From the NCBI RefSeq assembly GCF_000485595.1, contig NW_014577133.1:654825-718824 (forward strand): DNA of 64,000 nucleotides, read 5' to 3'. Source of the stretch: Priapulus caudatus (taxonomy: Eukaryota; Priapulida; Priapulimorpha; Priapulimorphida; Priapulidae). The position numbers and the translations under genes were made by a program. Below are positions 1 to 12,130 of this stretch, piece by piece. The notes under the pieces are model-generated. The model saw only the letters and a list, made by a program, of their open reading frames with translations, ran no database searches and was not told where the DNA came from. Every line of letters starts with the position of its first letter. Position 1 is the stretch's first letter.

Positions 1-454
1 GCATCTATACGAAATCATGCATCAAGTTGTGTTAGCGTCTGTGAGACACAATGCTGTCATGCCCGGTGGCTTTCCCATTGCGTCGGCTACCATATATTTA
101 TAAATTTCTATTAGACTCGCGGTCGTTGACATTTCTGTGATATAAAATGTTTTCCAGTGCTATAGTTGCCTGCATGGATAGTAATATCTGGTCGAGAAAC
201 CTAGAACATTTACCATTGAAACGGTACGCACGCAGTATATATACGATGGATAAAGGAAGCACGGTGTCACGAGTGCATGATACAGGTTATCTGTTATTCA
301 CTCATGCCCTACGATTGCCTCGATGTTAATCTCATTTCTGCTAGCTGTTGGAAGCTTTGAATGAGTATGGGGGGGAGGGGAAACTTGCCCTTTTGCTACC
401 CTATTGTGAATCCACAATGCAAACACCGGTAAGCCTTCTTTTACATATTTACTA
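1..454. other. Non-coding flank, nothing recognised
   Basis: AT-moderate sequence leading into a tandem repeat. Two short open frames (147-329 and 348-626, plus) have no recognisable domain, and the second runs straight into the tandem repeat, so neither is called as a gene. Confidence 0.5.
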
Positions 455-1150
455 TAAGTATATTATTTGCACGCTCTGTGTTGTTCGTGTTCTCTACACG
501 TTCGTTTTTGTCATCTACATGTTACGTCTTGATATGGACTTGTCCTTACTTGTTCTCGCGTGTTATGTAGATGTTTTATCATATATATTTTCGGGTTTTA
601 TATCTTACGTATTAATCATATTTTAAGTATGTTATTTGCACGCTCTGACTTTGTACGTTCACGCCGTTCGTTCTTGTATCTACATATGCTTAACGTCTTT
701 GATATGGACATGTCTTGTACTTGTATCTCCGCGTGTTAGTACGAGGTTTTATGAAGATATATTTTCGCGGTCTTTTACATCTTACGTATTAATCATACTT
801 TAAGTATGTTATTTACACGCTCTGACTTGTTACTCACACGTTCGTTCTTGTCATCTACATGTTACGTCTTGATTGATAAACAACAAACAAAATGGCATGT
901 CTTATACTTGTTCTCGCTTGTTATGTAGATGTTTTATAATAGATTTTTCGGTTTTATATCTTACGTATTAGTCATACTGTAAGTATGTTATTTTCACGCT
1001 CTGTGGTGTGTTACTCACACGTTCGTCTTGGGATTTACATGTTACGTCTTGATATGGACATGTCTTTACTTGTTCTCGTTTATTACTTAGATGTTTTATA
1101 ATATGTATATATTTTCGGGTTTTACATATTACGTATTTATCATGTTTGGT
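455..1150. repeat. Tandem repeat, unit about 170-180 bp, four copies
   Basis: The phrase taagtat(g)ttatttgcacg followed by a GTTCGTTCTTG-like segment, a gatatggacatgtct segment and a ttacgtattaatcat segment recurs with starts at 455, 624, 801 and 980. Spacings are 169, 177 and 179 bp. Copies differ by point changes and short indels, so this is an old, short satellite-like array rather than a recent expansion. Confidence 0.85.
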
Positions 1151-2639
1151 AAAATGATAATTGAACAAGTTTACTTGTGACTCGCATGGTCACATCTGTG
1201 TTGTACGTAAAATACTGTGTCCAGTAAAATGTTGTGTGCAGAGGTCTTACATATATTTATATCTACTTCATCTCTATGATTCGTGAACGATACGTTCACA
1301 CGCCGTTAAAATATAAGGTAACATCGAATTTACGAATACACAACAAGATGTAATATTTTATATAACTTTTTATTTATTTTACTATGACACGCCACATGAT
1401 TACGGTGGAGCCGCGCTGGGCCAATGTATATCTATATGTACAATTTCTAAACGGATAACCTAATTATACATAACATATACATCTTCATAATTACGCCGGA
1501 GTAGAACGTTGCACTACAACCAGTAGACGGCGGGAGCATATACATACATATGCGCTATCCCATACTTCGCTCATCGGTATAGCGTCAGTGGGCAACACCG
1601 GCTACGCTTTAGTGTAGTCAATCGTAGGTTACACGCGTATTCTTCGTGAGAGTTCACTTGCTTGCGAGTATGGTTCGATCTAGTACGGTGACGCCGATAG
1701 TAGTGCGTGGAGGCGGTCGGAGCGTTCAAATCGATGTTAATCCGCGGTGGTACGTGTGCCGTGGTGCTACAGTGCGTGCGCGTTGTGTGCTGTGTGTGTG
1801 GGAGGGGTGTGGGCTGTATGTTGTGCATTAGCGTTATTGTTTGCGTGCCGTGCGTGCGCTGCGTCGCGTGCCGTAGCCGCTGCGTGCCGTGTCTTGTCGT
1901 ACGTGTGTGCGTACGTCGCGCCTGCCGCGCGGCGCGCCTGTGTCTGTGTGTGTCACTATATTGCGCCAGTTAGGCACCGTGCTACCGCAGCACGCACACG
2001 GACCAGCGTCTATCAGATCACGAAGCCGCTGCACGCCGCACGGGTAACGAACGACGACAACACCACCGGGCGAACACGCAAAACCACTCTACTCGCTGCA
2101 CGGTCCTGCGACCGGCTGTGACACCACAAGCCGTGCGCGTCAGAAGCAGAGCTGGTGGGTGGGGGGGGAGCGAACATAGTATATAGTAACCCCCAGCTAG
2201 CGTCGCGTAACGTTCTGGGTCAATCAAACACACAACGGCGCCGCCGGAGAAAGGCCAAACAGCGGCCGAGGTTAAGCATACCGAGAACGCGAACCGACGC
2301 TTATACATATATACACATCACATTACGCTGCGCGATGCGAGTCTCTCGGCCGTCGGAGTGTTATATATCGACAGAGGTTCGAGTGGGGCACTCACTCGGC
2401 CGTGAACCGGCGGCGTACAACTTTACTCATGAGATCACCTATATCGCATAGGGAAGCTGCAACTCTCTTTCTAAAGAAGGCCCGCATCGATCGGCGTAAA
2501 ATTAAATATCATCTGCGATATATCTCAACCCGACAACACGATTCTGCTGTCCGGCAAAGATGCACAAATTCGTACGAAATAAATTAATCAACGTTTGCGC
2601 GCACGCGTACGCGACAACGTTAACGTCAGGTAGCGGCAG
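1151..2639. other. CpG-rich non-coding stretch
   Basis: Overlapping open frames on both strands between 1571 and 2450 encode arginine-, cysteine- and threonine-rich strings that follow from GTGCGT/CGCACG-rich DNA. No domain, splice-consistent exon or RNA gene was recognised. Confidence 0.5.
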
Positions 2640-3112
2640 TATGTTTGTAGGGTCTAGCGCGGGAGTTATGGTATGGTATGTAGGGTCGTGTATGGATAGG
2701 TAGCGGCTTAGCGCCTTAGTATGTAGGGTGGAGAGAGCTATGGTATGGTATGGTAGGGTAGGGTAGGGTAGGGTAGGGTAGGCCTAGGTAGGGTTAGGGT
2801 AGGGTTAGGGTGGGGCATGCGGTATGGCGGGTGGCCCTAGGCTACGGGTAGATATAGCTGTAAGCGTGTAGAAAGTAATAGGCCGCTAGAGGTAGGGCTA
2901 GCGTAGGCGGTAAGGTAGGGTAGGGTAGTGTCCTATGGTAACCGTAGTGGTAGTGTAGGTCTGTAGAAGAATAATGGGTAGGGTATGGTCGCCGTAGGCT
3001 AGGATAGGGTAGCCGACTGGGGCTAGGGTAGTGGGTAGCGGCTAGGGTAGACAGGTAGCGCCGTAAGGGGTAGGGTAGGGTAGGGTAGGGTAGGGTAGGG
3101 TAGGGTAGTGTG
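2640..3112. repeat. Degenerate GGGTA / TTAGGG-like array
   Basis: Pure GGGTA pentamers lie near 2747-2780 and 3065-3110, with mixed GGTAT, GTAGC and GGTTAGGG variants between. It resembles telomeric repeat in composition, but the pure blocks are pentamers, so it is an internal simple repeat and not an intact telomere. Confidence 0.85.
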
Positions 3113-3234
3113 GATGCTGGGCCGACCGCCTCTACGTCACATGCTTTATCGGTGGGACTTATACGGGGCTAATGATGGTTACATGTTATACTCCATAACA
3201 CCACGCTCCTCCCAACCCGATCAGCATTAGAACA

Positions 3235-3715
3235 TAGCACGCATGCGCGCACGCACGCCCGCACGCACGCACGCACGCACAATTAGACGTTTGCACACGT
3301 TGTTTCAGCCATCGCGTCAGTGTTCGTAACGGACGCTCGCAAGTAACGCACCGTCGAGTCTACCACGTAGCTGGCATGAAACAACACCCACTCATATATA
3401 TATACACACGCACGCACGCATGCACGCACGCAATCATACACACGCGCGCGCGCGCACTCACTCAGACACTCACTCACTCACTCACTCACTCACTCACTCA
3501 CTCACTCACTCACTCACTCACTCACTCACTCACTTACTCATCAACCCACACACTCACGCACCCATTCACTTACTCACTCACTCACTCACTCACTAACTCA
3601 CTCACTCACTCACTCACTCACTCACTCACTCACTTACGCGCTCGCTCGCACGAACGCACGCGCGCACGCACGCACGCACGCACTCACTCACTCACTCACT
3701 CACTCACACGCTGTA
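3235..3715. repeat. GCAC and CACT microsatellite cluster
   Basis: GCAC repeats (3241-3280, 3405-3430, 3655-3680) flank two long CACT tracts (about 3466-3540 and 3570-3635) and a shorter one (3682-3706). They generate an artificial Leu-Thr-His-Ser frame on the plus strand. Confidence 0.95.
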
Positions 3716-6180
3716 CAAACGCGAGGCCATGACAATAGAGCACTGCTTTCTTAGTGTTTTAAGGAGGGCACACGGGTGTTATGGATATAGAACCTGTGCT
3801 GTCAGGAAACGGACACGCTTAATCGCGGTCAGCAGACGAAATTGCTGCCAACAAACCGTTCCAAAGCAGTGCTCATTTGGCATCAAATGAGATCAAATAC
3901 AAACAGCTATGTACACGTACGGCTCCTTAATTTGACAAAAAAAGAAAACATCTCTACACTTAATATTTTGATTTCACACTATACTGATAAACGTATACGT
4001 ACAAATTATATATTTATATATTACCACGATACAAATACACAAAGCCCATCCATATACAAACAGTGTATAATACACGCACACTAACATCACCCACGCACAC
4101 GTCTGCACACTCACCCACTCGCAGACTCTTCTTCATACACACACATGTATTCTATTAGGTGAATTAGATATATATATACATATGTGTGTATTTATATAAA
4201 TATGTATATATGTATAATACCACGAGATCGGATATTAGGCCCCAAATTGTTCCCATCTTCTTTCACACTCAGCTCAAAAAGCAAGCGCTGTAATGTTTAA
4301 ATTATAGGTACAAGTACAATAGAAACCCTGCTCAGTACCTCAAGAATTATCCGAATGAGAGAGTGTGAGTAGCGAGTGCTTACGGTTAGCAGACTTAGCG
4401 TTTATAAGAACTATAAAAAGTGGGGCATAGCTGCAAGGGGAGGGGTAAAATTTAGCAGCAGTCGCCTGAGCATAGAGATGCAAAGAACTTGGGGATTATC
4501 GCTGACTATGTGATTCGTCTTGTGTGGGGATGGCTCTGCCTGCCCAATCAGTCGACGTTCGGGTGACGGCCACGGCTGAAGTCACTGTTGACGTCATCAC
4601 TGAGGTCACGGCTGAGGTCACTGGTGACGTCATCGCTGAGGGCAGGGCGAAGGCCGCACGAGATCCTTGCAGTGGATGATAGCGCAGCTGACCACAGCAA
4701 TCAGGAGGTACCAATCACGTCCCAACTACAAAGAGACCAAAAATAACACACAATTTAAAAACACGGTTCTGTCAAATGACAAAATGAAAAATGAAAAATG
4801 GCAAGCAGAACACTCATGTTTCGCGATTACTCTTTTACTTTAATGCATAATTATATAATTCAAGAGCGCGTTAAAACATTATCTCAGATTAACACTATGC
4901 TGCTACCCGGGCACGATGTGTTACGGGTAAGATATTTACAAACACGGCTCGGCTAGCCAGCCCCCGTGTTACTACTACACCTGTGTCACCCCATACTACA
5001 CCGGCCAGGCACCTGTGTGCTCGGTTTCTGCACACAAATATTTACAGCGTGTGTAAAACGTCTACACACCACGGCTGATGTGCACACCACCCACTACTCC
5101 GATAGATCTGAGTCATGGTCTTTACTCAACGCTATAGCCCGTAACGCGGGTGTAAGTGCTCTCAGGATATACGCGCGCGCGTGATGAGTCATTCTTTCGA
5201 TTGCTCCACCTGGCGAGGAGCTGCGGCAGGCAAGCATTCACATCGCTTTTACGTTTCTCGCACAACATGGCGTTTTACACCGGCCTTTGCCGAACAGCCC
5301 CTCGTGTCTGTCTACCCAAACCTCCCTGGCTCGTGAAACCCCGTTGATCATTGACTGTCGTTACCAGACGTCTTAAATTAACCACCAATTCCTCCCCCAC
5401 CAACGCACAGCTCGCAGCACGCTTTCAACGGCTCAAATTCAACTTTCAATTTCAGTCAGTACGACTGCAGACGTCCTAATCGCGTACACGAGTACCACAG
5501 GCTGACTCAGCAGCAGCAGCAGCATCACACAGCTCACGCTAGCTGATGCCCCGTGACGTAATAACAAGTGTGTGCGCACGCGCGTGCGCCTTCATGCGGC
5601 GGTTGAAAACGATCCAAATATTGCCTGCATTCGTGCGACGCGAGTACAACCACAGAACTGCTGCTGAGAACAAGGCTGTAGACATACGCTTACATGCGCG
5701 GACACGTCGTCATCGATCATACATCAGCCGTCTCTTTACGATGTAGCTACGATGAATTATTCCGTAGCAATAAAATCGTGGGCGGAGCCACGACAGGCCG
5801 AATCTCTCGCACTGTCGGCCTTCTGATTGCGAGCCGACGAGTGGCTGCGGTGTTGGTATTTCCCGCGTTACGCCGAATTCCATCTACACATTGATCGAGG
5901 CGAGTACGATATCGTAGCGCACTCATGCCAGGTAGAGATCACATGATAGGGATGATAATTATTTTTAACTGCATAGATAATAATTAACATATGACCTTTT
6001 TTTATTATTCTCTACGTGATTTCGTGCGTCGATATCATATGAATTACTAGTAGTTTGAATCTGTGATTGTAAATGCTATCAATCGCAGTTCTGCATTTTT
6101 TGATGGTACTATGTATTCAGTATGCATAATTTTAATTTAAATCACAGCCAACACGTTCAAACTTCACGATGAAACTGTAT
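3716..6180. other. Non-coding stretch without recognised genes
   Basis: No convincing exon was seen on either strand. It holds a tandem duplication carrying two CRE octamers at 4569-4640 (listed separately), an AT microsatellite near 4165-4215, and short CpG-rich single-copy blocks at 4960-5900. Confidence 0.5.
4569..4640. promoter_or_regulatory. Tandem 36-bp duplication with two CRE octamers
   Basis: The perfect palindromic octamer TGACGTCA occurs at 4589-4596 and 4625-4632. Each copy sits in a near-identical 36-bp unit that also contains GGTCAC-type half sites. The octamer is the consensus site for CREB/ATF bZIP factors (established knowledge). No adjacent gene was recognised, so a regulatory role is inference only. 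Confidence 0.4.
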
Positions 6181-6181
6181 G

Positions 6182-6369
6182 GAAGAAGATTCGCGCTAAA
6201 AAAATTCGCGGTCGAGCCGGGCAGACGAGAGATATACTTGTAACAAATGACAGCGCTGGCCACGAGAGGGAGATCTATATTCATTTTTACTGTGAACAGT
6301 CGTACACTCAATACGTCTGCGTGCCCTCGTCTGCTCGGCTCGTCCGTTTTTTGAAAGTAAATCTTCTTC
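6182..6369. mobile_element. Small inverted-repeat element (MITE-like)
   Basis: A left arm at 6182-6229 beginning gaagaagatt and containing gagccgggcagacgag is matched imperfectly in reverse complement by 6326-6369, which ends aaatcttcttc. Arms are about 45 bp around a spacer of roughly 100 bp. No clear target duplication was identified, so the class is unassigned. Confidence 0.5.
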
Positions 6370-6557
6370 GTTACTTAACGCGCAAATGATATCCCCTTCA
6401 TAGTCACCCCACGCTCTACGCCAGCACGATGGCCACCACGCGGCGCTGCGGTGCGCGTACTCGCCTCGTAATCGCCTTACTACGGCTGCCCCTCGCTGCA
6501 GGCGCGGCGACCCCGCGGGCGTTACGACACACGTAATCGCTCAAGGTCGCCGCCGTC

Positions 6558-6697
6558 TACAAACAAACATCGGCGACGCGCGGGGCGAACCTAACACGCA
6601 GCGTCTCGCATGGACGTCCCGTGCGCACGCTCTCCGCGCCCGACCATGTCGGCGTAGGTAGTAGCATTAGCCTTCCCCCCTTCTCTCCTCACTGACG

Positions 6698-6778
<81 letters not shown>

Positions 6779-6956
6779 GCGCCNNNNNNNNNNNNNNNNN
6801 NNNNNNNNNNNNNNNNNACAAACAAACATCGGCGACGCGCGGGGCGAACCTAACACGCAGCGTCTCGCATGGACGTCCCGTGCGCACGCTCTCCGCGCCC
6901 GACCATGTCGGCGTAGGTAGTAGCATTAGCCTTCCCCCCTTCTCTCCTCACTGACG

Positions 6957-7013
<57 letters not shown>

Positions 7014-7015
7014 AC
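6558..7015. repeat. Direct duplication flanking an assembly gap, with CT tracts
   Basis: The unit starting acaaacaaacatcggcgacg at about 6558 is repeated at 6818, almost base for base, through the same CT microsatellite. The 34 N positions at 6784-6817 lie exactly between the two copies. This pattern is typical of an unresolved repeat or of two haplotypes placed side by side in the assembly. Confidence 0.8.
6784..6817. other. Assembly gap (34 N)
   Basis: Run of N between two copies of the same sequence and next to a long CT tract. Confidence 1.
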
Positions 7016-7017
7016 TC

Positions 7018-7345
7018 TCGCGCGCGCGCTGTCTCATCTTCTCCGGCGCGAGCAGCACCCCGGCATCGTATCTCCCGCAGGCTATATGTAGTAGATGCAT
7101 CTCTCTCCCCCTCTCCCTCTCTCTCTCTCTCCCTCTTCCTCTCTCTCTCCCTCTCTCTCTCTATCTTTCTCTCTCTCTCTCTCTCTCGCTGCCCCCCCCA
7201 CTCTCTCTCTCTCTCTATCTCTCTCTCGCTCTCGCGCGCGCGCTGTCTCATCTTCTCCGGCGCGAGCAGCACCCCGGCATCGTATCTCCCGCAGGCTATA
7301 TGTAGTAGACGCATCTCTCTCCCCCTCTCCCTCTCTCTCTCTCGC
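7018..7345. repeat. Second direct duplication within CT repeats
   Basis: The segment containing ctgtctcatcttctccggcg at about 7029 recurs at about 7240, an offset near 218-221 bp, and both copies run into the same CT-rich flank. The CT tracts in between produce artificial Arg-Glu and Ser-Leu frames. Confidence 0.8.
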
Positions 7346-7539
7346 TCTCATTCGCCAGAGATAACCAGTTTCTAAATGGTGGCATTTACTTTCCAATGGC
7401 CTCGAGAGTAAGACTGAATACTACAGGAGCCGGCCGCGAAACAACAGAGTGGTTCTGCCTCGGGGTGTAACAGCGCACAAACCGGCGATGCCTCTTTCTC
7501 TCACGCACGAACGCACGCACGTACGTACGCACTCTCCCT

Positions 7540-7549
7540 CCTCCCCCCC

Positions 7550-7622
<73 letters not shown>
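7540..7622. repeat. CT then AT microsatellite
   Basis: A CT run (about 7553-7581) passes directly into an AT run (about 7582-7620). Confidence 0.95.
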
Positions 7623-7623
<1 letters not shown>

Positions 7624-9465
7624 AGCCTCTCGATCTTTTCTCTATATAGCTATTTAACTTGCACTCCCCTCTTTTTCTTTTTCCACCCCCCTCTCTCGCC
7701 CCTTCTCTTCCTTTCCACCCCCACCCCCGTCTCTCCTCCCCTCCGCGTCAGGATCTCGCTGCAGCCGAGTCCACTCGAGAACTCGTCCGACTTGTTTTTG
7801 CAATGACAGTCTTCGACAGCAGCAAAGATAGAAGCACAATATTTGCATGCAAAATTGCACGGTGTCGGAGCAGGCGAAGCAGAATGCAGTGCGTAAATTC
7901 AACCTTGGAAGTGTACCACATAACACGTTCTGAATTCAGATAAGGCGATGGGGGCAGTAGGCCCAGGCAGGGAGTGCGTCGGAGGTTTCCACAATTGCAC
8001 TTTGGACTATATAAGCGATAGTAAACAAGCATGGATGAAACGGGACGTGTGCGACGGTCGGCGCCAGCAGCCGCAGCTAGACTGCTTCTGAGATTCACGT
8101 TCGCAATTGAGTCTGCTGCGGCTCTCTAGCTTTGCTCTAGTTTCTTTGAGATATCTACGTTCACACTAGCATTGAACGTATTCCACGCAAATAAAAGCAA
8201 TATAAGGGATCTCGTTAAGAATCACGATAGGCATATTTTCGCTTATATGTATTAGCGCACTTTAGCGGCCACAAATATAAACAAAACCAAACAACAACAA
8301 TCAAACAAAACCATATTTTCACACTATCCGTGAAGAGCCGATATATGGACATTATGTATATGGTATATATATGGCGTATATGGTATATATGATATATATA
8401 TATCTTGTATGTATATGATATATTATATGGTATATACAATATGGAGCCTACGCGAGCGGGTACGTCACGAGTGAAATCGTAAATATTGAGCCGTTTATAG
8501 GCGTATGAGCTAACGTGAATCTACTACGTGCGTAATCTATACGTGCGTAGCGTATAATACGATAGTAGAACTTGATTCACTACGAACACAGCCTCAATGT
8601 GCCCGTGAAAATCACATCCCCGGGGTTAGCTCGTTCTTGATCCGTGCTACGCAATACAAGCAAGCACGCTTACACGATCATATACGATTACATAAAAAAT
8701 AAATTGTCGATCAACAAGTCCCAACAAGCGCGTACGCGGATGTGCCAGAGCATGCACGTTCAATGGGCAACTGCACCCTTGCGTAACTCTCTCTTGCTCT
8801 CTCTCTCTCTCTCTTACTCACTCCCTCACCCTCTCTCTCTCTTCACACATATATCGTTAAGGTGACCGCGGAGAGCGCACGCTGCTGTAAGGGCTGCGTG
8901 CGTATACACAACGCGCTGATTGCCTGCAAATACGCAAATCATCGAACACGCGCGGCGGCACAACGGACAAATAAACATATATGCAAACGGCGAGCGCAAT
9001 TTTGCCTAACAACAATTTCGAGCGAAACGTGCCTATTTTCTCGTGTGAAACATCGCTCCCGCGTAGCCACACAATTAGCAGTAAACCCCACTTTGGCCCT
9101 CCCCTTGCAGGGAAAATCGCCTTACAAATACAGGTAACCGCCTATAACCGTCCCCTCCGCGGGTTTCCGCTAAAAAGAATCAACATTGTTTTTTGTCGTA
9201 AAAAAGCGAGTCGGTCAGCGCGCCCACTAAGAACTTGAGCCGCGGCAAAGCCACGTCAAAGCGACGCTAGCAGCTGGACGCCTGTCGTTTGCATATTTTC
9301 AATAATGCGCCACATTTGCATTCTCCTGCCTTCCAGGTATTCTGCATGCCACAAAAATGTCACTTTTTTCAGTAAAAGGTCCTGTAAGGTCCTGTAAGAG
9401 CGGGCGCCCCGCCGCGGTCACCATCGTGGGCCAATAGGTGTCCGACTCCTTGGCCCGGAGTGCGA
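7623..9465. other. Non-coding stretch, nothing recognised
   Basis: Contains an AT-rich block with GATATAT motifs at 8335-8440 and a CT run at 8795-8845. No exon, RNA gene or domain could be supported. Confidence 0.5.
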
Positions 9466-9579
9466 GGGAGAGAAACGAGAAAGGGGAGTGGGAGCTGGGG
9501 GCAGGGAGAGAAACGAGAAAGGGGAGTGGGAGCTGGGGGCAGGGAGAGAAACGAGAAAGGGGAGTGGGAGCTGGGGGCA
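9466..9579. repeat. 38-bp minisatellite, three copies
   Basis: Units beginning gggagagaaacgagaaagg start at 9466, 9504 and 9542 and are essentially identical, which indicates recent expansion. Confidence 0.95.
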
Positions 9580-10804
9580 AGGAGAGCTCGAAGGTCGCCA
9601 TCCCTATTGTTCCTCGTTTAACAGCGTAGCGCTAGCGTACGCGTAGTCGCGGCAACGCCACCCGACGCAAAAATGTCGCAGATAACTCGCAAATAATAAG
9701 CTCGAGAATTAGCTGCCTGTCTCTCTGTCTGTCTGCCACCTCTCTGTCTCTCTCGCTCGTTCTCTCTCGCGCTCGCTACATCTCACCGCCGGCTGTCCGG
9801 CTTTGACCCCCCTTATATATACCACCCGTACTAACCACCACGAGGTGCCAGACCACGAATCAACTTGTAGAACACGTATATCTCAGGTCCAGTGGAGCAG
9901 GAGTTCCAACTCTCGCCAACATGCGTCGCATCAGACGCACGCCGGGATAAATTAGGCGCCGGCACTAGAGACCTGCCAACATTTCCAAGGCCCCATTACG
10001 ATGACGGACGGCGGTGTGTTAGGGTGCTGGCTGCGTCTGCTCCACTCCTCCTCCTCCACCCTCCTCCTCCTCCTCCTCCTCGCTATTCCCTCATCCTTCA
10101 TCCGCCCTGGCGCTGCGCTGGACAGTGCTCTAGCCCGCTGTGACAGACGCCGACAAAAGGTGGCAAGCCGCTTACGGCTATCTGCATCATGGTGATTTTG
10201 GCGGGAGGATTTTGTGCTGCAGCGCAGGGTGATTTCTTGCCGAGGCAGAGAGTTAAGTCCAAACACCAACAACATCTGTAGCGGCGCGCGCGGGCCTCAC
10301 TTTCATTCGCCGGTAATAATTCATTAGCGGTCCCTCGCTTCGTTGCCAAATCGCCTGCGGGACAATCGAGAACTGGTCCGTAGTCGAGCGTGTGTTAGTG
10401 CATGCGTGCGTGCGTGCGTCCTAGCAAACATGGGCGAGTGTACTCGCACACGCGAGCCACGCGTGTGTGCATACACGAGTCTCTGTTTTTAGCCAGCGCG
10501 CTCCATTTACAAGCGGTGCGGCTTTACGTACGCGCGAATTTTTATGTAACGCGAGTTATCTCAATGCGGGGTATATTGATGTACGATGCAAACGCGTAGT
10601 GAACATGAGAAACGCCGCGCTGCCTTCACGTTCGCTCGACACGCGCGACGACCATGAAAACCCGGAGCCGCCGCACACGCCCTCATCCTGCACGCACCCA
10701 CCAGGGGAGCCACAACCAACTCTGCTCTTCAGGCGCCTGCTGCCATGTCCACTCATAGGGCCACCACCTACACCGTAGAGCTGCCAGCGGTAGATACCCA
10801 GTAA

Positions 10805-10806
<2 letters not shown>
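9580..10806. other. CpG-rich non-coding stretch
   Basis: Short CTC trinucleotide run at 10047-10080. Several overlapping frames exist on both strands but none shows a domain or splice pattern. Confidence 0.45.
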
Positions 10807-10848
<42 letters not shown>

Positions 10849-10860
10849 GCGGCGGCGGCA
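10807..10860. repeat. CAG tract followed by CGG tract
   Basis: About fourteen CAG units run into about four CGG units. No surrounding coding exon is recognisable, so this is treated as an untranslated trinucleotide repeat. Confidence 0.9.
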
Positions 10861-11009
10861 CGGGGTGCAGGGATTTACTGAAGACGGCCGGCTCGAATGG
10901 CCTTGACGAGGACATCGCTCTCCGACACGCTCGCACGAACATGCAAAGCGGCTGCTTGTAAACAAGATCTCGCGCGACTGCGGGAGCGAAAGAGAGCCGA
11001 CAGAGAGAC

Positions 11010-11025
11010 GAGGAGAGAGAGAGAA

Positions 11026-11099
<74 letters not shown>

Positions 11100-11100
11100 A
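11010..11100. repeat. GA microsatellite
   Basis: Nearly pure GA/AAAGA run; open frames through it are repeat artefacts. Confidence 0.95.
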
Positions 11101-11636
11101 GCGCAGATGAGAGAAGGCCGATGGTAGCGCGAACATGCGCGAATTACCCGCTTCCATTAACAGCTTTCAACAGGTGTATAATATGATTATTGTGAGTAGT
11201 CCGATGAATGCGCACGCGCATTGTGCGCCTGCGTATTCAATCAGCGGCCGTAATTGGTCCGGAGCTGACCACGCAGAAGTTTTCTTTTCGGGATCACAAC
11301 TCTGTAAAGAAGTGACCACAATGGGGTCACGTCGGCCGGCCGGGCGGGCGGGCGGGCAGACCCGTGAGCGGACGCCGGGAGCCCGCCTAGGGGCAGGCCC
11401 GCTTTATTAACGCAAATCAAATATTGACCAGATTAGCTAGATAGGCGCTCTTTCAGTTTCCGCGAGACGCGCGGATCTGCTCTTGTTAATTTCTCATCCC
11501 GTAACTACGGACTGGTCGGCTCCTCGCTCTTCGGTTTATCGGATTTATCGAGAGCCCGCGCATGAACAAACGACGAGCTGCTTATCCTGGATGGCGGTGC
11601 CTGTGAGAAGGTGGAAGCTGGAGCCTCCACGCCGGG

Positions 11637-12130
11637 AGAGAGAGAGAGAGAATAAGGAGAGAGAGACCGCGAGAGGTCAGAGAGAGAGACGACGGAGTGA
11701 GGAGAGAGAGAAAGAGGAGAGACGAAGAGAAGGACGAGAGAGAGGAGAGGGAGAAGAGGAGGAAAGTGAGAGGAAACGAGAGGCTGAGAGATGAGAGAAG
11801 AGGAGATAGAGAGAGACGAGAGCAGAGAGCAGAGACGGAGAAAGAGAGGCCGAGAGACGACGAGAGTAAGAAGGATGTAGTGACGAGAGGAGAGAGAGAG
11901 GAGAGAGAGACGAGAGGAGAGAAAAGAGGGAGAGAGAGAGAGCAAAGCTCCGCGCGCGGAGCCGAGAAAAGAAAATACGATATGACATCCCCATTTAATC
12001 GAAGGCAGACTGGGAGAACCGCTTCTTTTGAGCATGAGGTTTCCACAGACACACTTTCTCTCTCTCTCTCTCTTCACACACACACCACACACACACACAC
12101 TACACACACACACACCACACACACACACCT
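11637..12130. repeat. GA-rich tract followed by CT and CA microsatellites
   Basis: A long interrupted GA tract (11637-11945), then CT (12055-12073) and CA (12076-12128). The 164- to 218-residue open frames on both strands here are Arg/Glu- or Ser/Leu-rich translations of these repeats. Confidence 0.9.

Noticed and set aside
2640-3112. True telomere
   Set aside because: Pentameric GGGTA and many variants, internal in the window with complex sequence on both sides.
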